The position numbers and the translations under genes are program-made. A stretch of DNA of 64,000 nucleotides, taken from contig JAJIZI010000023.1 in assembly GCA_021018995.1 (NCBI GenBank), forward strand, positions 186,001 to 250,000, written 5' to 3'. Source of the stretch: Chloranthus sessilifolius (lineage: Eukaryota; Streptophyta; Magnoliopsida; Chloranthales; Chloranthaceae). How positions within the stretch are numbered: position 1 is the first letter of the stretch; every line of letters starts with the position of its first letter. Under the pieces are notes generated by a model, which searched no databases, was not told where the DNA came from, and saw only the letters and a program-made list of their open reading frames with translations. This document shows positions 54,101 through 64,000 of this stretch, one piece after another.

Positions 54101-56311
54101 TGGTTACAACGGATCCTGTACAGACCAAGAAAAGACCACCTTCACCGCCCTTTGGCACTTTTTGCCTATAGGAGGATGCCCTTTGGTCTTTGCAATGCCC
54201 CTGCTACTTTTCAAAGATGCATGTATGCCATCCTTTTCGACATGATTGATCAATTCATGGAGATCTTCATGGATGACTTTTCAATTTATGGAGACGACTT
54301 TTCCCAATGCTTACACCACCTCAAGTTGGTGTTGCAAAGATGTGAAGAAACCAATTTGGTTCTAAGGAAAGAGTCATTTTATGGTCACCCAAGGCATTGT
54401 CCTAGGACATGTGGTCTCCCATAAAGGCATAGAGGTGGACCAAGCAAAAATTGATCTAATTGCACATTTGCCTCCTCCAGGCTAAGCAAATCGGAAGTTT
54501 CTTAGGGCATGCAGATTTTATAGGAGGTTCATCAAAGATTTGATAAAATTTCCAAGCCACTCATCATTTCTTGTGTCAAGATGTTCCTTTGTGTTTACTA
54601 ATGAATGCATGAGCCTTTGAGGTCCTTAAGAAATGTCTCGATTTGCTCCCATCTTGCGATCCCCCGAATATTCAGGCCCTTTGAGTGATGTGTGATGACA
54701 GACTATGCCCTAGGAGCTGTCCTAGGCGAGAAAGGATAAGCTTCCCATGTCATAGCTTATGCCGCCGAGATCCATGATAGATGCCCAGCTCAACTACACA
54801 ACAAGCGAGAAAGAGCTGGCCATTGTATTTGCATTGGAAAAATTCGGCCTTATGTTTTAGGTTCACAAATTGTGGTGTTTCAGACCACTCTGCCCTAAAG
54901 TACCTTCTCTAAGAAGGATACCAAGCCAGTTAATCGTGGATCCTCCTATTACAGGAGTTTGATCTCTGATTAAGGATAAGAAAGGAGTGGAGAATGTGGT
55001 GGGATCACTTATCCGAATTCTCAATCGAGGATGATAGCTACCCATTAATGAATCATTTCACGATGAGCAACTTTTTGCCATCAATACCCACGATCCTTGG
55101 TTTGCAAACATAGTCAACTTCTTGGCTATTGGAGATTCCTCAACATTGGAATCGAATGGATAAAGATCTTTTCTTCTCACAAGTTAAACATTTCATTTGG
55201 GAAGATCCTTATCTATTCAAGAATTGTGCGAACCAAGTGATCGAAGTGTGTCCGGACCATGAAGTCCACTGCATATTGTCAATGTGTCATGAAACAGGCT
55301 GTGGAGGCCATTTCTGGCAATAAAGCATGCAAAATTCTGCATGTGGTTTCTATTGGCCCTAATCTTTAAAGATGCCTTCGAGATCAGAATCTTGCAGCCA
55401 AAATGGCAATATTTCCAAAGAAACTCAATGCCCTATGACCAATCACAGTAGTTGAGTTGTTTGATGTTTGGGGCATAGATTTTATGGGCCCTTTCCCCCT
55501 TCTAATGGAAACAATTTCATCTTGGTAGTGGATTATGTCTCCAAGTGGATTGAGGCCATAGCTACCAAATCAATGATCACAAAGTGGTTTTAAGATTCCT
55601 CAAAGACCACATTTTCCAGATTTGGATTCCCCAGCCATCATTAGTGATGGGGAAGCCACTTTTTGAGTGCTTGACTCTCTATTAAAAAGTACTCTGTCAC
55701 TCACGAGTAGCCACTCCTATCATCCACAAACCAAAGGGATGTGGAGATTTCAAATAGAGATCAAACACATTTTGGAAAAAAGCTGTGAAGAAGGGCAGAA
55801 AGGGGGTCCTTTAAGCTTAATGATGCTTTGTGGGCATACAGGCGCCTACAAGACTCCTATAGGGATGTCCCTTTCGAGGTTTATGGCAAGGCATGCCATC
55901 TACCATTAGAATTAGAATATAAGGCCTTGTGGGCAATCAAAACTTTTAATATGGATCTAACTGCTTTGGTAACCACAGAAGCTTCAACTCGAATCGAAGA
56001 ACGAGGATGGATGCCTACACTAGCTCCAGTTGTACAAAGAAAAGGTTAAATCATTCCATGATAGGAGCCTCATGAGAAAAGAGTTCATACCGGGGTCCAA
56101 GGTATGGTTATTCAACTCTAAACTTAAATTCTTTCACAGCAAATTGAGATCCGGATGGGAAGGGCCATACATCATCAAGGCCTCCCTCGAGTCAGGATAT
56201 TCAGATCCCAAGGATGGAAGAATACTCAAGGTAAATGGTCGAGGCTCAAACCATGCATTGAAAACACCCAGAGCCTAACGCCCACCTATCATCATGAATC
56301 TCAAAAATCGA
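51179..56311 (+). pseudogene. Unit D gag-pol, many frame breaks
   Basis: Collinear with unit C. Gag pieces at 51380-51960 (KARAWLSM, CPICHPP-type knuckle remnant), protease at 52960-53210, RT with FMDD at ~54265, RNase H remnants 54690-55020, and integrase with GIDFMGP at ~55480 and SDG at ~55645. The C-terminus [11 protein letters not shown] is near 56110. Gaps of 1-10 bp every few tens of bases, concentrated at CTG/CAG. The final TGA is lost (CTGATGG became CGATGG). 51430-51500 has larger deletions in gag. Confidence 0.85.
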
Positions 56312-58179
56312 TGGTAGAAAAGTGTATAATATGTTTGTACAACATTGTTTTTTCGATTTTTCTTTGTTTCTATTTTCTTGTACGCATAGTGTAAATACAC
56401 TTCAAAGTTCAAATCGCAAAGTAAAAGTACTTTGAAAAGTTCAAAGTTCTATTCAATTGATTACGGAGTCAGAATGAACTACTCGAAAAGAACCATGTTC
56501 TGTTCGAATAGTTAAAATTTCCTTTTCGAATAGAAAATCTGGGGAGAAGTCCTTTGCGAAAAGATCTTTCTGGAGCCAAATCCATTTCGAATAGACATAC
56601 TGAAGCTCAGTTCTTTGCGAACTACACTTTCTCAAGATTTTTTACCTTTCGAAAGACACTTTTGCTTTTCGAAATAGAGAAAAGGACTCTTTTGGAACTT
56701 TTCGAACACTTAAGGGTGCTTTGCGATTTCACTTGTTAGTATATTAGGTCATTTTGAAAGTCACTGGATATCTGCAAACACTCTCCCAAGCAAAACCCCT
56801 TTTCAAAACCCTAGCTCACCCTCTTCTCTCACGAGCTCCACACGAATAACCACCATCTATTCTAATCTTCTGCGCTTTTTCTCTTGTCAGAAATCAAAAG
56901 GGTAGAGCCCAGCTGCGCGATCTATTCAAAGCAAAGAAACCCGAACAGAGGAAACCCCTAGATCGCGGGCACACCCAAGAAAGGAGCATCTGGACTAAAG
57001 CTGGAGCAGATCTGCTTGAGTTTGCATCCCCTTCTCCTTTGCACTCATTTTCTATTTTTTAATTCTTGAGAACCAGCAGTTCTGTTGTGTTTAATGTTAT
57101 AATTTCTGCTGTCTTTTAGGCATGCTGATTTTTTTTTTTTTTACAAAACCAAATACAAAATAAAAGAAAATGAAAACACAAATAGAAAATCTCTGAGTTG
57201 TTTCTCATTATTTTCAGCAGTAGTAAATAAGGGCTCTTGTTGAGCCCGGGCTGATCCAAAACAAGTAAAAAAAAAAATTATAAAAAAAAAAAAAAAAAAT
57301 ATAGACATATATAGATATCTTCCGGATGGGCTGTTTTTCTCCATTTGCATCCACTTTTCCCATCTGGACCTGCTGAGATCATTTTTCTTTTTTAGGAATC
57401 ATGTAGGATAATGAGTAGTGGATCATAGGCTGTTTTGAATATTCAATGGACCCACTGATTTTATTTTCCTTCGAGATTTCTTCATCATAAATGGGTCTCA
57501 GCTGTGTGTGAACCCTGTTTTTAATATGTGCTCCCATGCTTCAATTTTTTTTATTATTCATACACATCATCAACAAAGGGGTCAATCTTATGAATCTTGC
57601 TTTTCACTGTATTCCTGCTAATCATTTTTATAATCACTTAGATTCATAAGTATCTCAGGCTTTTGGGTTTGTTTCTTTGGGCTTAGGATATATCATTTGG
57701 CATTAGATTTTCTGTTTTAGGAATTTTAGTTTCAAATTCTGTTTTTAGATCGCTGATTTTTTTTTCTTTCTTAGGTTAATGTGTCCTCGTTTTATTGATT
57801 TTCGTCATTTTTCTGTGAATATAGTTAGTTTATAACTTTGTTTTCCTATTTTGCATTCACAAATTCAGTTTTTGTATCAACACTTTTCTTTTTCTTTTTT
57901 AACTTTGTATTCAGTCCCTTACCTTGCTTTTACTGTTTCTCTGTTATTAGCATTAGTTTCCTTTCATTTGCATAGTAATCCTTCTATTTGTTAGATTTTA
58001 TTTAGCAGTTCTAGCATTGTTTTGTTGATTTTTCTTGCATTTGTATATCATGTTTTCCATTTCCTTGCTCATATCTTCAGTTTTACATTTTTATTTTCTG
58101 CTGCATATAGTTTAGATTTTTTCTGTTCTTAGTTTTTCTTTCTTCTTTTACCCTGCTGCCCCTAGTCTCTCATTGTCTA
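56312..58179 (+). other. Post-pol region of unit D
   Basis: Same layout as 45475-47357: motif cluster (56412-56730), leader, T-run and T-rich block, with no ORF3. From about 56476 to 58525 it is nearly identical to unit C apart from homopolymer lengths and a few transitions, in contrast to the damaged pol before it. Confidence 0.65.
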
Positions 58180-58215
58180 GAACATTGAGGACAATGTTCA
58201 TCTTAGGTTTGGGGG
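58180..58215 (+). promoter_or_regulatory. Hairpin and polypurine tract, unit D
   Basis: GAACATTG-AGGA-CAATGTTC (58180-58199) then AGGTTTGGGGG, base for base as in unit C. Confidence 0.7.
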
Positions 58216-59795
58216 TATGGCAAACAGGTCCTGCCCATGGGATAATTAACATAAGGGCAGCAGAATCACCTAAGTAATTAGGAAATGTATTAATTTACTT
58301 AAGAATCATGACAACTAGAAAATTTAAAATTCCTTTGCCAAATTTAGACATTCTAAACCTTGCGATATTCTACATTTCCATGATGATTACACCATAAAAA
58401 CATACTGGTATCAGCACGTAGTAAGTCAAAAGGAAGAGAAAAAGGTAAAGATATACTTAAAAGCTCAAGGAAAAACCATAACCAGTGAGAATTGAGCCCA
58501 TATATTTTCCATCTCTGTTGAAGAGTGGTAGAGGCAATTTTTACGATTCAAAGGATTGGGTGAGGCATTAGATCCACTAGAAGTTAGGAAACTCCAAATT
58601 AAAACAAAGTTGACACTCATGAAATGAGGAAAAGATCAAGGCCTTCTTTGGACAAACTTGAACCTAATGAGAACCAACCAAGAAAAATCTGCCCTGTTTG
58701 TACCCCATTTGAGTAAATCCTACAATTCTTCATCAAAAATACTCAAAAGTACTTTTTGAACCTATGGAACCAATTCAGCCTTCCCTCACTCGAGAATTGG
58801 GAGGTAAAGGAGAAAGAAGCGAAGATGGACCATTTACGGGCAACATCAAGAAAATGAAGAAAATACCTCAAAAGCAGGCAATATGGTGGCGAGAAAGAAG
58901 AGACAAACAATGTAAAAAGTTGCAAGCAAAAAGGCAAAAAGGGACCTTATGTTGAAAAATGCAAGATCAAAGAAAAGCTGATCACTTTGTGAATGTGAGA
59001 ATCTCGAAAGAAGAAGAAAGAAGCTAAACTCAAAAGGTGGAGTCATGAACCATCTCCTGCACTTCACGAGTTCTCAAATTCAAACCTCTGTTCAAATTGC
59101 CTTTCCTTGAAACTTCACTCCATAAGCCATACAAACAAACCTAGATTAAAAGCCCTTGTGATCCAAAGTTGAGTGAGCTGTCAAGTGGAGGTGAGAAGTG
59201 ACCCAATCTATGGTGAGGTGATGTCAATGATGCCATTGCCTAAGAATCATGCCTATGCTCATGCTTACAGATCCATTTGGGAGATGTAACTGCTCTTGAG
59301 CTTGAGTGAAAATGAACCCCTCAACAAAAACACGATGAGAGTATACCCGGTGAGTATTTGGGTTGGAACTTGAGCACCTTAAGTATGACTTATAACCTAA
59401 TTTTTATCCATAGGATGAGCTTACTGCTAGCACATTTGTATGATTTTCTATGACTGTTCACAGATTGGAAATATTGAAACATTCATGAGGTTTATAAATG
59501 TTTAAATTCCTGTGCAAACAATAATCAAATTTTCTGTTTCATCATTGATTCAAGAGTAACTAACCCTGCTCCTTGATTGCTCATTTGATAATATTGCACT
59601 GATGTTAACTGTTTCATGGAGAAGTTTGTGGGTACCTTCGAAAACCCTCGGAGACTTCACTCCTCCTCTAGGGATCACCTAGGGGTTGAAAAGGCTTGTT
59701 GCATATACTAAATGCACTGTGCTTCCTACAAAAGTGGCTCTTTACTTTGTTTTTATGTTTCTTTGCTCGGGACTAGCAAAGCTTAGGTTTAAGTG
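58216..59795 (+). other. 3' region of unit D
   Basis: Collinear with 47394-48969. Clean to about 58525, then CTG-type indels begin. The border tract is GGTTTAAGTG. The hairpin pair before the LTR is preserved in its GGAG/CTCC and CTAGG/CCTAG stems (59650-59683). Confidence 0.6.
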
Positions 59796-61653
59796 TGATA
59801 AGTAGTGAAAAATACCATTTCTCACCCCTAAACATGAGCCTTGAAAGACCCTTGAGAGGACTAAATAAGTGCTTTAGTGTTCATATTGCAGCTAACCAAA
59901 AAGACAGGTCCAAATCCGAAAACCATCCTAAAATGATCAAAAAGCTGACAACGCATGTCAAACCCAAAGAGGAGTGAAGAAATAGCCTCAGACAATGGCT
60001 AAAAGGTCCTAAAAGAGCAAGAAAAGACACGAAGAAGAAGAATGGAAGCTAAAGCTCAATTGAAAAGAACGAATACTATTCGCAAAGAAAAATCAAGTTA
60101 AAAGTCAATTCGCAAAGAAGAATGGGAGCCTAGAGTTCAATCGAAAAGAACTTCTACTATTCGAAGAACCTTGAACTTTGCGAAAAGAAGAAAACACTCT
60201 CGAATAGAAGAATGACCTTTGCGAAAAGAAGAAAGTTTTGAAAACAACCAAAATGCTGCGAAAGAGCTTCAGAGCCAAATTACTTTGAAAAGACCCTTAA
60301 ACTCGAAATGGCATATCTGGGATTTCTGACCACTTTGAAGGGCATTTCGATAAACTTTGCACGCCCCAATGTAATTAAAAGCCCGAGACATTAGGAAGAT
60401 TCCAAGCACAAACCAAAGGCATATTCCATTGTGAAAACCCAAAGATGAAATCACTTGGCGGGAACTTCTAGAAGCTCAAACACTTTTGAATTCCCATAAC
60501 GAATTGATGCTTCTCTGATTGGTTTGAACGGATCGAGCATTTTCATTGGCGAACAGATCTGGATCCCTGCTCAACTCCATTGGGCAATCCAGATCCGAGC
60601 ACTTCGATTGGTCAATCACCTTTGCGAGGATAGAGGAAAACTATAAATTGAGAAGACATTTGCCCAATTTGGGGCATCCAGTTTTAGAGTTTTCATCTCT
60701 GTTTCCCTCATTCCGGTCGGATAGCTTATCTGAACCCCTGTAATCCCTTCTTGTAGTTTACCTTTGAGAGCCATTGTGAGTGATTTGTACTTCCAAGTTC
60801 GGATTCAAGATGTAAATGAGGGCTCTGAGAAGCTCGAATAAGTCCGAGGGCTCTCTAAGAAGCCGTGCTCTGTAATTGTAACGTTGGATTTTAAAAGGTT
60901 CTTTGTAATTTGTGTCTTCTCCATTGGAGTCATGTCGAGGGTTACGAATGTTCACCTTAGTGCATTAGACTTCTTTAGATTCACTCATCCGCATCCAACT
61001 TCCCTTAATTCATCATCCACTGTGAATTAGCGTTGGTAACCTAATTCAAGCGGCATTCTGATGATGTTCATGTTACGAACTAAAGAATAGGCCACTGACT
61101 AGGATGATCATGACCATTTAAGTGGGAGATCACATAAGTCTAAACCTATTCCTTAATTGGATTTATTTCTCTTACATCTGTCTTTGGTAGCCGGATGAAG
61201 ATTGAATCTGCTCTGTTGAACTACCGATTCTCCATTAAAATTCAGAGGCTAAAGTACATGAAGCTATTATTTCTGCATTTGTCTTATTTTAAACATCTCC
61301 CCAACTCGGATCTGGATCATGTAGTTAGTTCTTTTCTTTATTTGCTTATAGTTAAATGTGACACAATCCAACACTCTCTTTTATCTATTCTTTATTTTAG
61401 ATAATTATAGAGCCAGATCTGGTAGCACAGATCTGGAGGTTTATCTCTCATTTTAGACAAACTTCTCTGTGGACGATCTTGAAATACTTACTTTTAAAAC
61501 TTGCTACAATTGGCCCCGATCTTGCAGGCCAGTGTTAGCCCCAATGTGCTGATATCCCTTTCATAAGTTAACATCCATATAACCTAGCATTCTTTAATTC
61601 TTTAATTTTTGATTCATAATGCACACAATTATGGCACACTTGGAGCCACAACA
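59796..61653 (+). repeat. LTR shared by units D and E (1,858 bp)
   Basis: TGATAAGTAGTG ... CCACAACA. Motif cluster 60056-60320, TATAAATTG near 60642, CCAACTCGGATCTGGATC in U5. Confidence 0.88.
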
Positions 61654-61659
61654 AGTTTT

Positions 61660-61677
61660 TGGCGCCGTTGCCGGGGA
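61660..61677 (+). promoter_or_regulatory. Primer binding site of unit E
   Basis: TGGCGCCGTTGCCGGGGA, perfect tRNA-Asp type, six bases after the LTR. Confidence 0.88.
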
Positions 61678-62138
61678 AGTTTGTTCTAAAATAGATAAAC
61701 CTATGTTTATTTTCATTTATTTTAATTTTGCTTTAAACACACTTTGCATTCCAAGTGCTTGATTAAATGTCTCTGACAGTTTGTATAGAAAACTTTCTTT
61801 ACTGCAGAAATTTTATTTTTTTATTTTACGAGTTTTATTCTTTGCCTTCTAGTTATTTGAATAAATGCTGCGCCACTCTTTTGTCTTTTGTCAAATTTGG
61901 GCAGAGCTTTGAGTTTTTTCATTTATTTTCATTTATTTGAATAATTTATTAATTTTAGTTATTTTTATGCAGATCTGGTAGCATGTAAAAGGAAAGGAAA
62001 GTTCTTAAATGAGCAGTTTGCTTGAGTTTGCAAACTCTCTACATTTTGTATGTTTAAATTCTTGAGAACTCAATCAGATTCTCCGTGTTTAAATTCGTTG
62101 AAGACTTATAATTTCTGCTGTCTTTTAGGCATCTGAAA

Positions 62139-64000
62139 TGGGTGAAAATACAAAATAAAGATTTGCATTCAATTTCTTCATTCCATGGATTGAGTAAGGA
62201 AGACCCTTACAAACACATTGATGAATTTCGGCTTTATGCACAACATTTAACATATTTGGGAAGGTCCGAGGCAACCAAGCTTAGGCTCTTTCCTTTTTCA
62301 TTAAAGGACAAAGCTAGAGCATGGTTATCTATGTTAACACCAAACACATCACATCATGGAATGATTTGCAATGTCAATTTTGTCAAAATATTTCCCAATG
62401 ACTAAAACCAGCCAATGAGACAAAGCATCATCTCTTTCTCCCAAAACTCAAACTGAAACTTTCCATGAAGCATGGGAAAGGTTTAAAGAATCTGAGCAAT
62501 GCCCTCACCATCAAATTCCTAAATGGTACTGGTTCAAAGCTTCTATCAAGGAACTGATCAAGGGCAAGAACATGGTGGATGCCTCTTGTGGAGGTACCTA
62601 CTTGCGAAAAGTTGAAGAGGTTTGGGACCTCTTTGAGGTGATTGGAGAAAATTCAACCCCCAAGGGACACCGAGAATCCACTAGGATGAATAATCCCCAA
62701 TTCACAAGAGGAAAGTTTATGAAGTCAATGAGCTGGAAAGGAAAGTGGATAATTTGACCACAAAATTTGATAGATGATGGACTCATTTAAAGCTCCAAAT
62801 GGGTCAAGAGTAGAGGCATATACGATATGCGGTCCCCACTCATTCCATTGATCAATGTCCTTCGCATCACAATTTCGAACTCATGATGGAACAAGCTCAT
62901 GCGTAGTTCGATCTTATGAGATGATGCAATGAATGACTACCATGGAGATCTCATCCTAATCTCGGTGGAATCGGAAATTACCATTGCAATGACGGCAGAA
63001 AAATCAATTACCTTTCAAACCTTTCCCATATCTGAAATTTTTATAATAAATCAAATTTTCAGACCTAACCAACAACAAGCCATGCGATGCACCAGCCCTC
63101 TTCCTAGATCACGACCTTTGAAGAGCGGTCTTTGAGTTCACTAAAATCTTGAACTTGCTGAATCGTGAACCTTCACAATGAGCATTAAAAAATTGAAGAA
63201 ACTCGGCCAACTCTCAAATTCATTGGCTAAGAGAGAAGAGGGTAACTACCCACCAACCCGTGAACAATCCTAAGGGATCATGGTTGGAGAATCTCAAATG
63301 GCCATGAGGAAATCAAATGGACTACTTTGAGAAGTGGAAGAATAATAAACAACACAAAGGTAGTGAAGAGGAAAGATGAAGAACAAGTGCAGAACAACAA
63401 ATGGATAGCAATATGGTTGTTGATTTACATCGTAAAATTCAAAAAATGAAAAATGTAAAAATAACAAAATTGTTGAAAAGATGAGGAGGAGAAATTTGTT
63501 CCTCACCTCCATTTCCCCATGCAATGAAGTCGCTCCTTTTGACAAAGGAAACACAAAAATTGAGGAAATGATGGAGACATTCAAGCAAGTTAAAATTAAT
63601 CTACCGCTTGATGCAATCAAACAGTCCCTCGCTATGCAAAATTTCTCAAAGAGGTGTACCCACAAAAGGCAATCTAGGATACATTTATCCAAGAAGGCCT
63701 TTGTGGAGAAAATCAACCAAGTGCTATCAAATGCAACACCACCTAAGATGCAAGACCTCGAATCCCACAATCCTCGTGCATCATTGGGGAGCACACCATT
63801 GAGAAAGCCTTGCTAGATCTGGGTGCTAGTGTCAACCTCGCTTCCCTATTCGCCTATGAGAAGCTAGGTTTGGGAGAATTGAAACCCACTCAAGTGGTGT
63901 TACTGCCTAATCGACAGATCCGAAAGGAAACCTATGGGGTTGATTGAAGATGTTTTGGTAGGAGTAGACAAGTTTTTCTACCTCCGACTTTTTGGTGTTG
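62139..64000 (+). pseudogene. Unit E gag and protease, cut by the window end
   Basis: Gag from GLSKEDPYKHIDEF (~62190) through KDKARAWLSML and VEEVWDLFEVIGENS (~62610), with the zinc knuckle damaged at ~62820. Protease DLGASVN is near 63820, and the sequence stops at the LVGVDKFFY block. Frames shift repeatedly at CTG/CAG sites. The 5' part (62010-62160) contains words that belong to the post-pol leader instead of gag. Confidence 0.75.

Larger units (their letters stand above)
37779..64000 (+). mobile_element. Head-to-tail array of Athila-like family 2, units C, D, E sharing LTRs
   Basis: LTRs at 37779, 48970 and 59796, all in the same direction, alternate with internal regions of 9.3 kb (C), 9.0 kb (D) and >2.3 kb (E, cut by the window). 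Each LTR except the first follows a family 3' region, and each is followed by a PBS and gag, so neighbours share one LTR with no host DNA between. The left end interrupts a Mutator-like fragment. The LTRs start TGATAAGTAGTG. Unequal recombination between LTRs, or insertion of a concatemer or circle, would give this layout. Confidence 0.85.

Noticed and set aside
20292..64000. RIP-like C-to-T mutation as cause of the broken frames
   Set aside because: The changes are mostly indels and scrambles at CTG/CAG; clear transitions are few.

Overview
This is plant nuclear DNA, almost certainly from a flowering plant (probably a eudicot). It is dominated by LTR retrotransposons of the Ty3/gypsy OTA group, Athila-like. 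The evidence is the tRNA-Asp-type primer binding site (TGGCGCCGTTGCCGGGGA), gag-protease-RT-RNaseH-integrase polyproteins without a chromodomain, ~1.8-1.9 kb LTRs, a large extra ORF between pol and the 3' LTR, and a plant F-box/DUF295 gene remnant. No bacterial gene, CRISPR array or operon is present.

Layout. 1-2090: decayed minus-strand chromovirus pol ending in the chromodomain, fused at its upstream edge to a Ty1/copia RT fragment (2092-2325). 2331-3453: an inverted-repeat MITE and a 90-bp tandem array grown from the same MITE family. 3454-14309: element A, an Athila-like copy in permuted order (3' internal half with an intact 861-residue ORF, then one LTR, PBS and gag-pol), cut inside RNase H at a perfect 26-bp AT palindrome. 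14336-20291: the only non-LTR island, with small repeats, an orphan LTR fragment, hAT-like pieces, two MITEs, a minus-strand LINE RNase H tail and a broken F-box/DUF295 gene. 20292-34310: element B of the same family (LTR, gag-pol, ORF3, LTR), followed by a stub of another internal region (34311-34352). 34353-37778: hAT MITE, a composite of two SINEs inside one target-site duplication, nine 20-bp repeats and a Mutator-like transposase fragment. 37779-64000: a head-to-tail array of a second Athila-like family in which neighbouring units share LTRs (LTR-C-LTR-D-LTR-E, running off the window). This family has lost ORF3.

How the parts work together. Each element is transcribed from an LTR promoter with repeated inverted CCAAT boxes and a TATA box. 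It is primed by tRNA-Asp at the PBS and by polypurine tracts near the 3' LTR. Gag with a CCHC knuckle packages the RNA, and protease, RT-RNaseH and integrase copy and insert it. Only A (gag to mid RNase H, plus ORF3) and C (pol, one TAG) are substantially open.

Most reading-frame breaks in B, D, E and the C gag/LTR sit at CTG/CAG triplets and occur in sharply bounded patches between near-identical stretches. This looks more like consensus error at methylated CHG sites than ordinary decay, so the pseudogene calls there are provisional. I have not run alignments; similarity statements come from reading the copies against each other.
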